A stretch of DNA of 64,000 nt from Hydractinia symbiolongicarpus (taxonomy: Eukaryota > Cnidaria > Hydrozoa > Anthoathecata > Hydractiniidae): contig NC_079885.1 in the NCBI RefSeq assembly GCF_029227915.1, positions 28,833,001 to 28,897,000 on the forward strand. Direction: 5' to 3'. Each line of letters starts with the position of its first letter. Position 1 is the first letter of the stretch. The translations under genes and the position numbers were made by a program. Below the pieces are notes generated by a model. The model was not told the origin of the DNA. It saw only the letters and a program-made list of their open reading frames with translations, and ran no database searches. Shown here one piece after another: positions 34,534 through 47,000 of this stretch.

Positions 34534-34721
34534 TTTACCGTAAAGTGACAAAGTGCTCATGGATTTATTGACTCCTCTATCGCTGAATTAACGGGGATGA
34601 TCCATAATTTGACGTGGAATGGTAAAGTGCTAAGGGATGTTATGGACCTTTTTACGTTGATTTAACGGATATGCCCGCTTATTTGACATGATTGCACTAA
34701 CATCCGCATTTTCCTATCTCT
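34487..34721 (-). repeat. E2 right terminal inverted repeat (235 bp)
   Basis: This is the reverse-complement partner of 19431-19665. The inner palindrome (34513-34534) has one mismatch. The inner boundary, GGGAGGGAGG, coincides with the point where the polymerase coding sequence stops making sense. The GCTGT target duplication follows at 34722. Confidence 0.93.
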
Positions 34722-37700
34722 GCTGTGGTAGCGCTTCACTTTAGGTGGGATTTAATTAAACTGATTTTGGACTGTGACCTAATAAATGAATAAGTGAGAC
34801 AATTAGACTCCAAGAAATAACATTCTTCTTAATTTGACTTGATTGCTGGAACTCAGAGATTACACTGGGCGCTGTGGTAGCGCTTCATTTTAAAGTTTAA
34901 ATAAATAAGTTATTTTTTACTGTGGGACAAATCCTAGCCTATAGCTGGCGCTGAAGAAATAGAGACGGTTTCAAAAACTACATTTCACTGACTTTCTAAA
35001 GGCTTCAGTCCATTTGAGGTACAACGGGTGTGTCACATACTCGTGCCAACATGTATTTAGCGATATTTTTAATATTACTGGGTTAATTCGCTTTTAACAT
35101 TGAAAGGATTGACTGTGAGATTTAATTGAACTGATTTTTGTCTTTGACATTATAGATGTGATAAATGAGACAACTGGATTCTAAGAAATAACGTTCTTCT
35201 TAATTTGAAATGATTGCTGAAACTGAGCAATTACACTGGGCCCTGTGGTAGCGCTTAACTGAAAAATGTAGATAAATAAGTCATTTTGTACTGTGGCACT
35301 AATCGTAGCCGTTAGCGCGCGCTGAAGAAATACAGACAGTTCAAAAGTTACCTTTCATGGACTTTCTAACGGTATCAGTCGATTTGAGGTACAACAGTTC
35401 CGTAACATATTTGTACCAACATGTATTTAGCGATATTTTTCCGATATTACTAGGATGCATCGCTTTTAACAGTGAAACGATTGACTGTGGGACTTAATTG
35501 AACTGTTTTGGACTTTGACATTATAAATACAATAAATGAGACAATTAGACTCCAAGAAATAACATTCTTTTTAGTTTGACATAATTGCTGGAATTCAGCG
35601 ATTACACTGGGCGTTGTGTTAGCGCTTCATTTTAAAGTTTAGATAAATAAGTTTTTTTTACTGTGGGACCAATTCAAGCCTATAGCGGGCGCTGAAGAAA
35701 TAGAGACAGTTTCCAAAACTACATTTCACTGACTTTCTAAGAGCTTCAGTCCATTTGAAGTACAACGGTTGCGTCACATATTCGTACCAACAGGTATTTA
35801 GCGATATTTTTTACTATTGCTGGGTTGCATCGCTTTTAACATTGAAAGGATTGACTGCGGGATTTAATTGAACTGATTTTGGAATGCGACCTTATAAATG
35901 GATAAATGAGACAATTGGACTGCAAGAAATAACATTCTTTTTAGTTTGACATGATTGCTGGAACTCAGCGATTACACTAGGCGCTGTGGTAGCGCTTCAT
36001 TTAAAAATGTAGATAAATAAGTCATTTTTTAATGTGGGACCAAATCTAGAAGTTAGCGCGCTCTGAAGAAATAGAGACGGTTTCAAAAACTACATTTCAC
36101 TGACTTTCTAAGAGCTTCAGTCCATTTGAGGTACAACGGTTGCGTCACATATTCGTACCAACAGGTATTTAGTGATATTTTTTACTATTGCTGGGTTGCA
36201 TCGCTTTTAACATTGAAAGGATTGACTGCGAGATTTAATTGAACTGATTTTGGAATGCAACCTTATAAATGGATAAATGAGACAATTGGACTGCAAGAAA
36301 TAACATTCTTTTTAGTTTGACATGATTGCTGGAACTCAGCGATTACACTAGGCGCTGTGGTAGCGCTTCATTTTAAAATGTAGATAAATAAGTCATTTTT
36401 TAATGTGGGACCAAATCTAGAACTTAACGCGCTCTGAAGAAATAAAGACAGTTTCAAAAACTACAATTCATTGACTTTCTAAGGGCTTCAGTCCATTTGA
36501 GGTACAACGGGTGTGTCAAATACTCGTGCCAACATGTATTTAGCGATATTTTTAATATTACTGGGTTGCATCGCTTTTAACATTGAAAGGATTGACTGTG
36601 AGATTTAATTGAACTGATTTTGGTCTTTGACCTTATAGATGTGATAAATGAGACAACTGGATTCTAACAAATTACGTTCTTCTTAATGTGAAATGATTGC
36701 TGGAACTCAGCGATTACACTGGGCGCTGTGGTAGCGCTTCATTTTAAAGTTTAAATAAATAAGTTATTTTTTACTGTGGGACAAATCCTAGCCTATAGCG
36801 GGCGCTGAAGAAATACAGACAGTTCAAAAGTTACCTTTCATGGACTTTCTAACGGTATCAGTCGATTTGAGGTACAACAGTTGCGTAACATATTTGTACC
36901 AACATGTATTTAGCGATATTTTTCCGATATTACTAGGATGTATCGCTTTTAACAGTGAAACGATTGACTGTGGGACTTAATTGAACTGTTTTGGACTTTG
37001 ACATTATAAATGCAATAAATGAGACAATTGGACTCCAAGAAATAACATTCTTTTTAGTTTGACATGATTGCTGGAACTCAGCGATTACACTAGGCGCTGT
37101 GGTAGCGCTTCATTTAAAAATGTAGATAAATAAGTCATTTTTTAATGTGGGAACAAATCTAGAAGTTAGCGCGCTCTGAAGAAATAGAGACAGTTTCAAA
37201 AACTACAATTCATTGACTTTCTTACGGTATTCGTCCGTTTGAAGTACAATGGTTAGGTCACGTATTCGTACCAACATGTATTTAGTGATATTTTTTTGTA
37301 ATATTACTAGGTTGCATTGCTCTTAACAGTGAAAGGATTGACTGCGGGACTTAATTGAACTGATTTTGGACTTTGACATTATAAATGTGATAAATGAGAC
37401 AATTGAATTCCAAGAAAAAACATTCTTCTTAATTTGACTTGATTGCTGGAACTCAGCGATTACACTGGGCGCTGTGGTAGCGCTTCATTTTAAAGTTTAA
37501 ATAAATAAGTTATTTTTTACTGTGGGACAAATCCTAGCCTATAGCGGGCGCTGAAGAAATAGAGACGGTTTCAAAAACTACATTTCACTGACTTTCTAAA
37601 GGCTTCAGTCCATTTGAGGAACAACGGGTGCGTCACATATTCGTACCAACACGTATTTAGCGATATTTTTTACTATTGCTTGGTTGCATCGCTTTTAACA

Positions 37701-40700
37701 TTGAAAGGATTGACTGTGGGATTTAATTGAAGTGATTTTGGAATGCGACCTTATAAATGGATAAATGAGACAATTGGACTCCAAGAAATAACATTCTTTT
37801 TAGTTTGACATGATTGCTGGAACTCAGCGATTACACTAGGCGCTGTGGTAGCACTTCATTTAAAAATGTAGATAAATAAGTCATTTTTTAATGTGGGACC
37901 AAATCTAGAAGTTAGCGCGCTCTGAAGAAATAGAGACAGTTTCAAAAACTACAATTCATTGACCCTCTAACGATATCTGTCCATTTGAGGTACAACGGTT
38001 GCGTCACATATTCGTACCAACAGGTATTTAGCGATATTTTTTACTATTTATTATTATTATTTACCCAGGATAGCCTCATCAGTTCCTATTGGTACTGCTA
38101 TCAACGAGGGTCCTGCGAAGGGGGTCCTAGCGCATTTAAAGCTCCCATTTGAGCTACGAAAGTCGTGCAAGCACAGCAATCGCTCAACTAGACAACCGCC
38201 TAAGATATCAATCCTATTCTCATGCTGAGCGCTAAGCAGAAAGGATAGATTCACACTTTTATAGTCTCTGGCATGACTCGGCCGGGGTTTGAACCCAAGA
38301 CCTCCCGCACTGAAAGCGAACGCTCTACCACAAGGCTATCAGGTGCATCGCTTTTAACATTGAAAGGATTGACTGCGGGATTTAATTGAACTGATTTTGG
38401 AATGCGACCTTATAAATGGATAAATGAGACAATTGGACTGCAAGAAATAACATTCTTTTTAGTTTGACATGATTGCTGGAACTCAGCGATTACACTAGGC
38501 GCTGTGGTAGCGCTTCATTTAAAAATGTAGATAAATAAGTCATTTTTTAATGTGGGACCAAATCTAGAACTTAACGCGCTCTGAAGAAATAGAGACAGTT
38601 TCAAAAACTACAATTCATTGACTTTCTAACGGTATTCGTCCGTTTGAAGTACAATGGTTAGGTCACGTATTCGTACCAACATGTATTTAGTGATATTTTT
38701 TTGTAATATTACTAGGTTGCATTGCTCTTAACAGTGAAAGGATTGACTGCGGGACTTAATTGAACTGATTTTGGACTTTGACATTATAAATGTGATAAAT
38801 GAGACAATTGAATTCCAAGAAAAAACATTCTTCTTAATTTGACTTGATTGCTGGAACTCAGCGATTACACTGGGCGCTGTGGTAGCGCTTCATTTTAAAG
38901 TTTAAATAAATAAGTTATTTTTTACTGTGGGACAAATCCTAGCCTATAGCGGGCGCTGAAGAAATAGAGACGGTTTCAAAAACTACATTTCACTGACTTT
39001 CTAAAGGCTTTAGTCCATTTGAGGAACAACGGGTGCGTCACATATTCGTACCAACACGTATTTAGCGATATTTTTTACTATTGCTTGGTTGCATCGCTTT
39101 TAACATTGAAAGGATTGACTGTGGGATTTATTTGAACTGATTTTGGAATGCAACCTTATAAATGGATAAATGAGACAATTGGACTCCAAGAAATAACATT
39201 CCTTTTAGTTTGACATGATTGCTGGAACTCAGCGATTACACTAGGCGCTGTGGTAGCGCTTCATTTAAAAATGTAGATAAATAAGTCATTTTTTAATGTG
39301 GGACCAAATCTAGAAGTTAGCGCGCTCTGAAGAAATAGAGACAGTTTCAAAAACAACAATTCATTGACCCTCTAACGATATCTGTCCATTTGAGGTACAA
39401 CGGTTGCGACACATATTCGTACCAACAGGTATTTAGCGATATTTTTTACTATAGCTGGGTTGCATCGCTTTTAACATTGAAAGGATTGACTGCGGGATTT
39501 AATTGAACTGATTTTGGAATGCGACCTTATAAATGGATAAATGAGACAATTGGACTGCAAGAAATAACATTCTTTTTAGTTTGACATGATTGCTGGAACT
39601 CAGCGATTACACTAGGCGCTGTGGTAGCGCTTCATTTAAAAATGTAGATAAATAAGTCATTTTTTTAATGTGGGACTAAATCTAGAAGTTAGCGCGCTCT
39701 GAAGAAATAGAGACAGTTTCAAAAACTACAATTCATTGACCCTCTAACGATATCTGTCCGTTTGAGGTAAAACGGTTACGTCACGTATTAGTACCAACAT
39801 GTATTTAGTGATATTTTTTTGTAATATTACTAGGTTGCATCGCTTTTAACAGTGAAAGGATTGACTGCGGGACTTAATTGAACTGATTTTGGACTTTGAC
39901 ATTATAAATGTGATAAATGAGACAATTGAATTCCAAGAAATAACATTCTTCTTAATTTGACTTGATTGCTGGAACTCAGCGATTACACTGGGCGCTGTGG
40001 TAGCGCTTCATTTTAAAGTTTAAATAAATAAGTTATTTTTTACTGTGGGACAAATCCTAGCCTATAGCGGGCGCTGAAGAAATAGAGACGGTTTCAAAAA
40101 CTACATTTCACTGACTTTCTAAAGACTTCAGTCCATTTGAGGTACAGCGGGTGCGTCACATACTCGTACCAACATGTATTTAGTGATATTTTTTAATATT
40201 ACTAGGTTGCATCGCTTTTAACAGTGAAAGGATTGACTGTGGGATTAATTTGAACTGATTTTAGTCTTTGACCTTATAGATGTGATAAATGAGACAACTG
40301 GACTCCAAGAAATAACGTTCTTCTTAATTTGAAATGATTGCTGGAACTGAGCAATTACACTGGGCCCTGTGGTATCGCTTAACTTAAAAATTTAGATAAA
40401 TAAGTCATTTTGTACTGTGGCACCAATTGTAGCCGTTAGCGTGCGCTGAAGAAATAGAGACAATTTCAAAAGTTTCCATTCATGAACTTTCTAATGGTAT
40501 CAGTCCGTTTGAGATACAACAGTTGCGTAAAATATTCGTAAGAACATCTATTTAGCGATATTTTTCTGATATTACTAGGATACATCGCTTTTAACAGTGA
40601 AACGATTGACTGTGGGACTTAATTGAACTGATTTTGGACTGTGACCTTATAAATGGATAAATGAGATAATTGGACTACAAGAAATAACATTCTTCTTAAT

Positions 40701-41050
40701 TTGACTTGATTGCTGGAACTCAGCGATTACACTAGGCGCTGTGGTAGCACTTCATTTAAAAATGTAGATAAATAAGTCATTTTTTAATGTGGGACCAAAT
40801 CTAGCAGTTAGCGCGCTCTGAAGAAATAGAGACAGTTTCAAAGACTACAATTCATTGACTTTCTAACGGTATCAGTCCTTTTCAATTACAACGGTTGCGT
40901 CACATATTCGTACCAACATGTAATTAGCGATATTTTTTTGATATTACTAGGTTGCATCGCTTTTAAAATGAAAGGATTGACTGTGGGACTTAATTGAACT
41001 GATTTTGGACTTTGACCTCATAAATGTGATAAATGAGACAATTGGACCCA
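34722..41050 (+). repeat. ~370-bp satellite array, subfamily A
   Basis: This is a continuous tandem array in plus orientation with a period of about 370-375 bp, measured for example by GATTGCTGG at about 35952, 36324, 36694, 37066 and 37441. Monomers alternate between variants carrying TTTAAATAAATAAGTTA and TGTAGATAAATAAGTCA. There is one SINE insertion. No genes are visible; open frames are chance. Confidence 0.92.
38046..38343 (-). mobile_element. tRNA-derived SINE
   Basis: Read on the minus strand, this insertion starts with a tRNA-like head: A-box-like TAGCCTTGTGGTAGAGCG (38321-38338) and B-box GGTTCAAACC (38286-38295), with an anticodon-arm-like segment between. A unique body of about 200 bp follows, and a short (TAA)n tail is seen as (TTA)n at 38046-38062. 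It interrupts a satellite monomer at TTTTTACTATT and GCATCGC. About seven bases of the monomer are missing, and no clear target duplication is visible. The B box is an intact Pol III promoter element. Confidence 0.8.
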
Positions 41051-44000
41051 AGAAATAACATTCTTCTTAATTTGACAAGATTGCTAGAATTTACCGATTA
41101 CACTGGGCGCTGTGGTAGCGCTTCATTTAAAAGTTTAGATGAATAAGTCATTTTGTACTGTAGGACCAATCCTAGCTGTTAGCGCGCGCTGAAGAAACAC
41201 AAACATTTTCAAAAACTACATGTCATTGACTTTCTAACGATGTCAATGCGCTTGAGTTACAACAGTTGCGCCACAAATTCGTATCAACATGTATTTAGTG
41301 ATTTTTTTCCGATATTACTAAGTTGTATCGCTTTTAATAGTGAAAGCATTGACTGTGGGACTTAATGGAACTGATTCTGGACTGTGACCTTATAAATGTG
41401 ATAAATGAGCCAATTGGACTCCAAGAAATAACATTCTTCTTAATTTGACATGATTGCTGAAATTCAGCGATTACACTATGCTCTGTGGTAGCGCTTTATT
41501 TAAAATTTAGATAAATAAGTCTTTTTTTACTGTGGGACCAATCCTAGCCGTTAGCGCGCGCTGAAGAAATAGAAACATTTTCAAAAACTACATTTCATTG
41601 ACTTTCTAACGGTGTCAATCCGCCTAAGTTACAACGGTTGCTTCACGTATTCGTACCAACATGTATTTAGTGATTTTTTTCCGATATTACTAAGTTGTAT
41701 TGCTTTTGACAGTGAAACAATTGACTGTGGGACTTAATTGAAGTGATTCTGTACTGTGACCTTATAAATGTGATAAATGAGCCAATTCCTGACCGTTAGC
41801 ACGCGCTGAAGAATTAGAGATATTCTCAAAAACTACATTTCATCGACTTCTTGGCGGTATCAATCCGTTTGAGTTACAACGGTTGCGTCACATTTTTTAC
41901 TGTGGGACGAATCCTAACCGTTATCGCGCGCTGAAGAAATAGAGACAGTTTCAAAAACAACATTTCATTGTCTTTCTAACGGTATCAGTCCGTTTCAATT
42001 ACAACGGTTGCGTCACATATTCGTACCAAGATGTATTTAGCGATTCTTTTCTGATATTACTAGGTGGCATCGCCTTTAACAGTGAAAGTATTGACTGTGG
42101 GACTTAATTGAACTAATTTTGGACTTTGAAGTCATAAATGTGATAAATGAGGCAATTGGACCCAAGAAATAACAATCTTCTTAATTTGACATGATTGCTG
42201 GAATTTACCGATTTCACTGGGCGCTGGGGTAGCGCTTTATTTAAAAGTTTTGATAAATAAGCCATTTTTTACTGTGATACCAATCCTAGCCGTTATCGCG
42301 CGCTTAATAAAGAGGAACAGTTTTGAAAACTACATTTCATTGACTTTCTAACAGTAACAATCCGTTTGAGTTACAACGGTTGCGTCAGAAATTCGTACCA
42401 ACATTTATTTAGCGATATTCTTCCGATATTATTGAGTTACATCGCTTTTAACAGTGAAACAATTGACTGTGGGACTTTATTGAAGTGATTCTGTACTGCG
42501 ACCTTATAAATGTGATAAATGAGCCAATTGGACTCCAAGGAATAACACTCTTCTTAATTTGACATGATTGCTGGAATTCAGCGATTACACTCGGCCCTAG
42601 GGTAGCGCTTCACTTAAAAATTTATACAAAATAAGTCATTTTTTGCTGTGGGACCAATCGTGGCCGTTAGCACGCGCTGAATAAATAGGAACAGTTTTAA
42701 AGACTACATTTCATTGATTTTCTGGCGGTACAAATCCGTTTGAGTTACAACGGTTGCGTCACATATTCGTACCAACATGTATTTAGTGATATTTTTCCGA
42801 TATTATTAAGTTATATCGCTTTTAACAGTGAAACGATTGACTCTGGGACTTAATTGAAATAACTTTGGACTGCGACCTAATAAATGTGATAAGTGAGCCA
42901 ACTGGAACCCAAGAAATAACATTCTTCTTAATTTGACATGATTGCCGCAACTCAGTACACTGGGTGCTGTTTGGAGCGCTTCAATTAAAAATTTAGATAA
43001 ATAAGTCATTTGGTACTGTGGGACCAATCCTAGCCGTTAGCGCGCGCTAAGAAATAGAAACATTTTCAAAAACTACATTTCATTGACCTTCTAACGGTGT
43101 CAATCCGCCTAAGTTACAACAGTTGCTTCACGTATTCGTACCAACATGTATTTAGTGATTTCTTTCCGATATTATTAAGTTATATCGCCTTTAACAGTGA
43201 AAGTATTGACTGTGGGACTTAATTGAACTAATTTTGGACTTTGAAGTCATAAATGTGATAAATGAGGCAATTGGACCCAAGAAATAACAATCTTCTTAAT
43301 TTGACATGATTGCTGGAATTTACCGATTTCACTGGGCGCTGGGTTAGCGCTTTATTTAAAAGTTTTGATAAATAAGCCATTTTTTACTGTGATACCAATC
43401 CTAGCCGTTATCGCGCGCTTAATAAAGAGGAACAGTTTTGAAAACTACACTTCATTGACTTTCTAACAGTAACAATCCGTTTGAGTTACAACGGTTGCGT
43501 CAGAAATTCGTACCAACATTTATTTAGCGATATTCTTCCGATATTATTGAGTTACATCGCTTTTAACAGTGAAACAATTGACTGTGGGACTTTATTGAAG
43601 TGATTCTGTACTGCGACCTTATAAATGTGATAAATGAGCCAATTGGACTCCAAGGAATAACACTCTTCTTAATTTGACATGATTGCTGGAATTCAGCGAT
43701 TACACTCAGCCCTAGGGTAGCGCTTCACTTAAAAATTTATACAAAATAAGTCATTTTTTGCTGTGGGATCAATCCTGGCCGTTAGCACGCGCTGAATAAA
43801 TAGGAACAGTTTCAAAGACTACATTTCATTGACTTTCTGGCGGTATAAATCCGTTTGAGTTACAACGGTTGCGTCACATTTTTTACTGTGGGACGAATCC
43901 TAGCCGTTATCGCGCGCTGAAGAAATAGAGACAGTTTTAGAAGGTACGTTTCAATGACTTTCTAACGGTATGAGTCCGTTTGAGGTACATCGGTTGCGTC

Positions 44001-47000
44001 ACATATTCGTACCAAGATGTATTTAGCGATTCTTTTCTGATATTACTAGGTTGCATCGCCTTTAACAGTGAAAGTTTGTCTGTGGGACTTAATTGAACTA
44101 ATTTTGGACTTTGAAGTCATAAATGTGATAAATGAGGCAATTGGACCCAAGAAATAACAATCTTCTTAATTTGACATGATTGCTGGAATTTACCGATTTC
44201 ACTGGGCGCTGGGGTAGCGCTTTATTTAAAAGTTTTGATAAATAAGCCATTTTTTACTGTGATACCAATCCTAGCCGTTATCGCGCGCTTAATAAAGAGG
44301 AACAGTTTTGAAAACTACATTTCATTGACTTTCTAACAGTAACAATCCGTTTGAGTTACAACGGTTGCGTCAGAAATTCGTACCAACATTTATTTAGCGA
44401 TATTCTTCCGATATTATTGAGTTACATCGCTTTTAACAGTGAAACAATTGACTGTGGGACTTAATTGAAGTGATTCTGTACTGTTACCTTATAAATGTGA
44501 TAAATGAGCCAATTGGACTCCAAGGAATAACATTCTTCTTAATTTGACATGATTGCTGGAATTCAGCGATTACACTCGGTCCTAGGGTAGCGCTTCACTT
44601 AAAAAATTATACAAAATAAGTCATTTTTTGCTGTGGGACCAATCCTGACCGTTAGCACGCGCTGAATAAATAGGAACAGTTTCAAAGACTACATTTCATT
44701 GACTTTCTGGCGGTATAAATCCGTTTCAGTTACAACGGTTGCTTCACATATTCGTACCAACATGTATTTAGTGATATTTTTCCGATATTATTAAGTTATA
44801 TCGCTTTTAACAGTGAAACGATTGACTCTGGGACTTAATTGAAATAACTTTGGACTGTGACCTAATAAATGTGATAAGTGAGCCAACTGGAACCCAAGAA
44901 ATAACATTCTTCTTAATTTGACATGATTGCCGCAACTCAGTACACTGGGTGCTGTTTGGAGCGCTTCAATTAAAAATTTAGATAAATAAGTCATTTGGTA
45001 CTGTGGGACCAATCCTAGCCGTTAGCGCGCGCTAAGAAATAGAAACATTTTCAGAAACTACATTTCATTGACTTTCTAACGGTGTCAATCCGCCTAAGTT
45101 ACAACGGTTGCTTCACGTATTCGTACCAACCAAATGTATTTAGTGATTTCTTTCCGATATTATTAAGTTATATCGCTTTTAACAGTGAAACGATTGACTC
45201 TGGGACTTGATTGAACTGATTTTGGACTTTGACCTCATAAATGTGATAAATGAGACAATTGGACCCAAGAAATATCATTCCTCTTAATTTGACATGTTTG
45301 CTAGAATATACCGATTTCGCTGGGCACTGTGGTAGCGCTTTATTCAAAGTTTAGATAAATAAGTCTTTTTTTACTGTGGGACTAATCCTGACCGTTAGCA
45401 CGCGCTGAAGAAATAGAGACATTCTCAAAAACTACATTTCATTGACTTCCTGGCGGTATCAATCCGTTTGAGTTACAACGGTTGCGTCACATTTTTCACT
45501 GTGGGACGAATCCTAGCCGTTATCGCGCGCTGAAGAAACAGAGACAGTTTTAGAAGGTACGTTTCAATGACTTTCTAACGGTATGAGTCCGTTTGAGTTA
45601 CATCGGTTGAGTCTCATATTCGTCCCAACATGTATTTAGGGATATTTTTCTGATAATACTAGGTTGTATCGCTTTTAACAGTGAAACGATTGACTGACCT
45701 TACAAATGTGATAAGTGAGACAATTGGAACCAAGAAATATCATTCTTCCTAATTTGACATGATTGCTGGAATTTACAGATTTCACTGGGCGCTGTGGTAG
45801 GGAGTCACTTAAAAATTTAGATAAATAAGTCATTTTTTACGGTGGGACCAATCCTAGCCGTTAGCCCGCGCTGAAGAAAGAGAAACAGTTTTAAAAACTA
45901 CATTTCATTGACTCTCTAACGGTATCAGTCCGTTTTAATTACAACGGTTGCGTCACATATTCGTACCATCATGTATTTAGCGATATTTTTCTGATTTTAC
46001 TAGGTTGCATCGTTTTTAACAGTGAAAGGATTGACTGTGGGACTTAATTGAACTGACTTTGGACTGTGATCTTATAAATGTAATAAATGAGTCAATTGGA
46101 CTCCAAGGAATAACATTCTTTTTAATTTGACATGATTGCTGGAATTCAGCGATTACACTCGGCCCTATGGTAGCGCTTCACTTAAAAATTTGTACAAAAT
46201 AAGACATTTTTTACTGTGGGACCAATCCTGGCCGTTAGCACGCGCTGAGTACATAGGAACAGTTTCAAAGACTACATTTCATTGACTTTCTGGCGGTATA
46301 AATCCGTTTGAGTTACTACGGTTGCGTCACATATTCGTACCAACATGTGTTTAGTGATATTTTTCCGATATTATTAAGTTATATCGCTTTTAACAGTGAA
46401 ACGATTGACTCTGGGACTTGATTGAACTGATTTTTGACTTTGACCTCATAAATGTGATAAATGAGCCAACTGGAACCCAAGAATTAACATTCTTCTTAAT
46501 TTGACATGATTATCGCAACTTAGCGATTACACTGGGCGCTGTATGGAGCGCTTCATTTACAAATTTAGATAAATAAGTCATTTTTACGGTTGGACCACTC
46601 CTAGACGTTAGCGCGCGCTGAAGAAAGAGAGACAGTTTTAAAAACTACGTTTCATTGACTTTCTAACAGCATCAGTCCGTTTCAATTACAACGGTTGCGT
46701 CACATATTCGTACCAACATGTATTTAGCGATAGTATTCGGATATTACTAGGTTGCATCGCTTTTAACAGTTAAACGATTGACTGTGGGACTTAATTGAAC
46801 TTATTTTTGACTGTGATCTTATAAATGTGATAAGTGAGACAATTGGACCCAAGAAATAATATTCTTCTTACCTTGACATGATTGCTGGAATTTACCGATT
46901 TCACTGGGCGCTGTGGTAGCGCTTCATTTAAAAATTTAGATAAATAAGTCATTTTTTACGGTTGGACCACTCCTAGACGATAGCACGCGCTGAAGAAAGA

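Larger units (their letters stand above)
19431..34721. mobile_element. Polinton/Maverick-like element 2 (E2), complete end to end, 15,291 bp
   Basis: It is bounded by 235-bp terminal inverted repeats starting AGAGATAGG and ending CCTATCTCT. GCTGT is duplicated on both sides (19426-19430 and 34722-34726) within a satellite monomer, matching retroviral-type integration. Gene order: small protein and 400-residue gene (-); minor capsid, capsid, ATPase (+); small TM genes (+); large coiled-coil gene (-); two 2-TM genes (+); integrase (-); SAP gene, SAP-leader gene, possible death-fold gene and truncated polymerase (+). Most genes are open. Defects are a capsid frameshift, a nonsense codon in the coiled-coil gene, and a frameshift and 3' loss in the polymerase, so it is non-autonomous. 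I see no adenain-type protease gene between the TIRs. Confidence 0.95.

Noticed and set aside
38057-38254. 65-codon minus-strand frame in the satellite region
   Set aside because: It lies in the body of the SINE and has no protein-like features.
38281-38343. Functional tRNA gene
   Set aside because: A and B boxes are present, but the acceptor stem is poor and the sequence continues as a SINE body with a repeat tail.
42806-43027. Open frames of 63-73 codons in the satellite on the minus strand (also 44791-45012, 47507-47698, 48622-48831)
   Set aside because: They are chance frames in tandem satellite monomers. They recur only because the higher-order repeat is duplicated and are broken in most other monomers.
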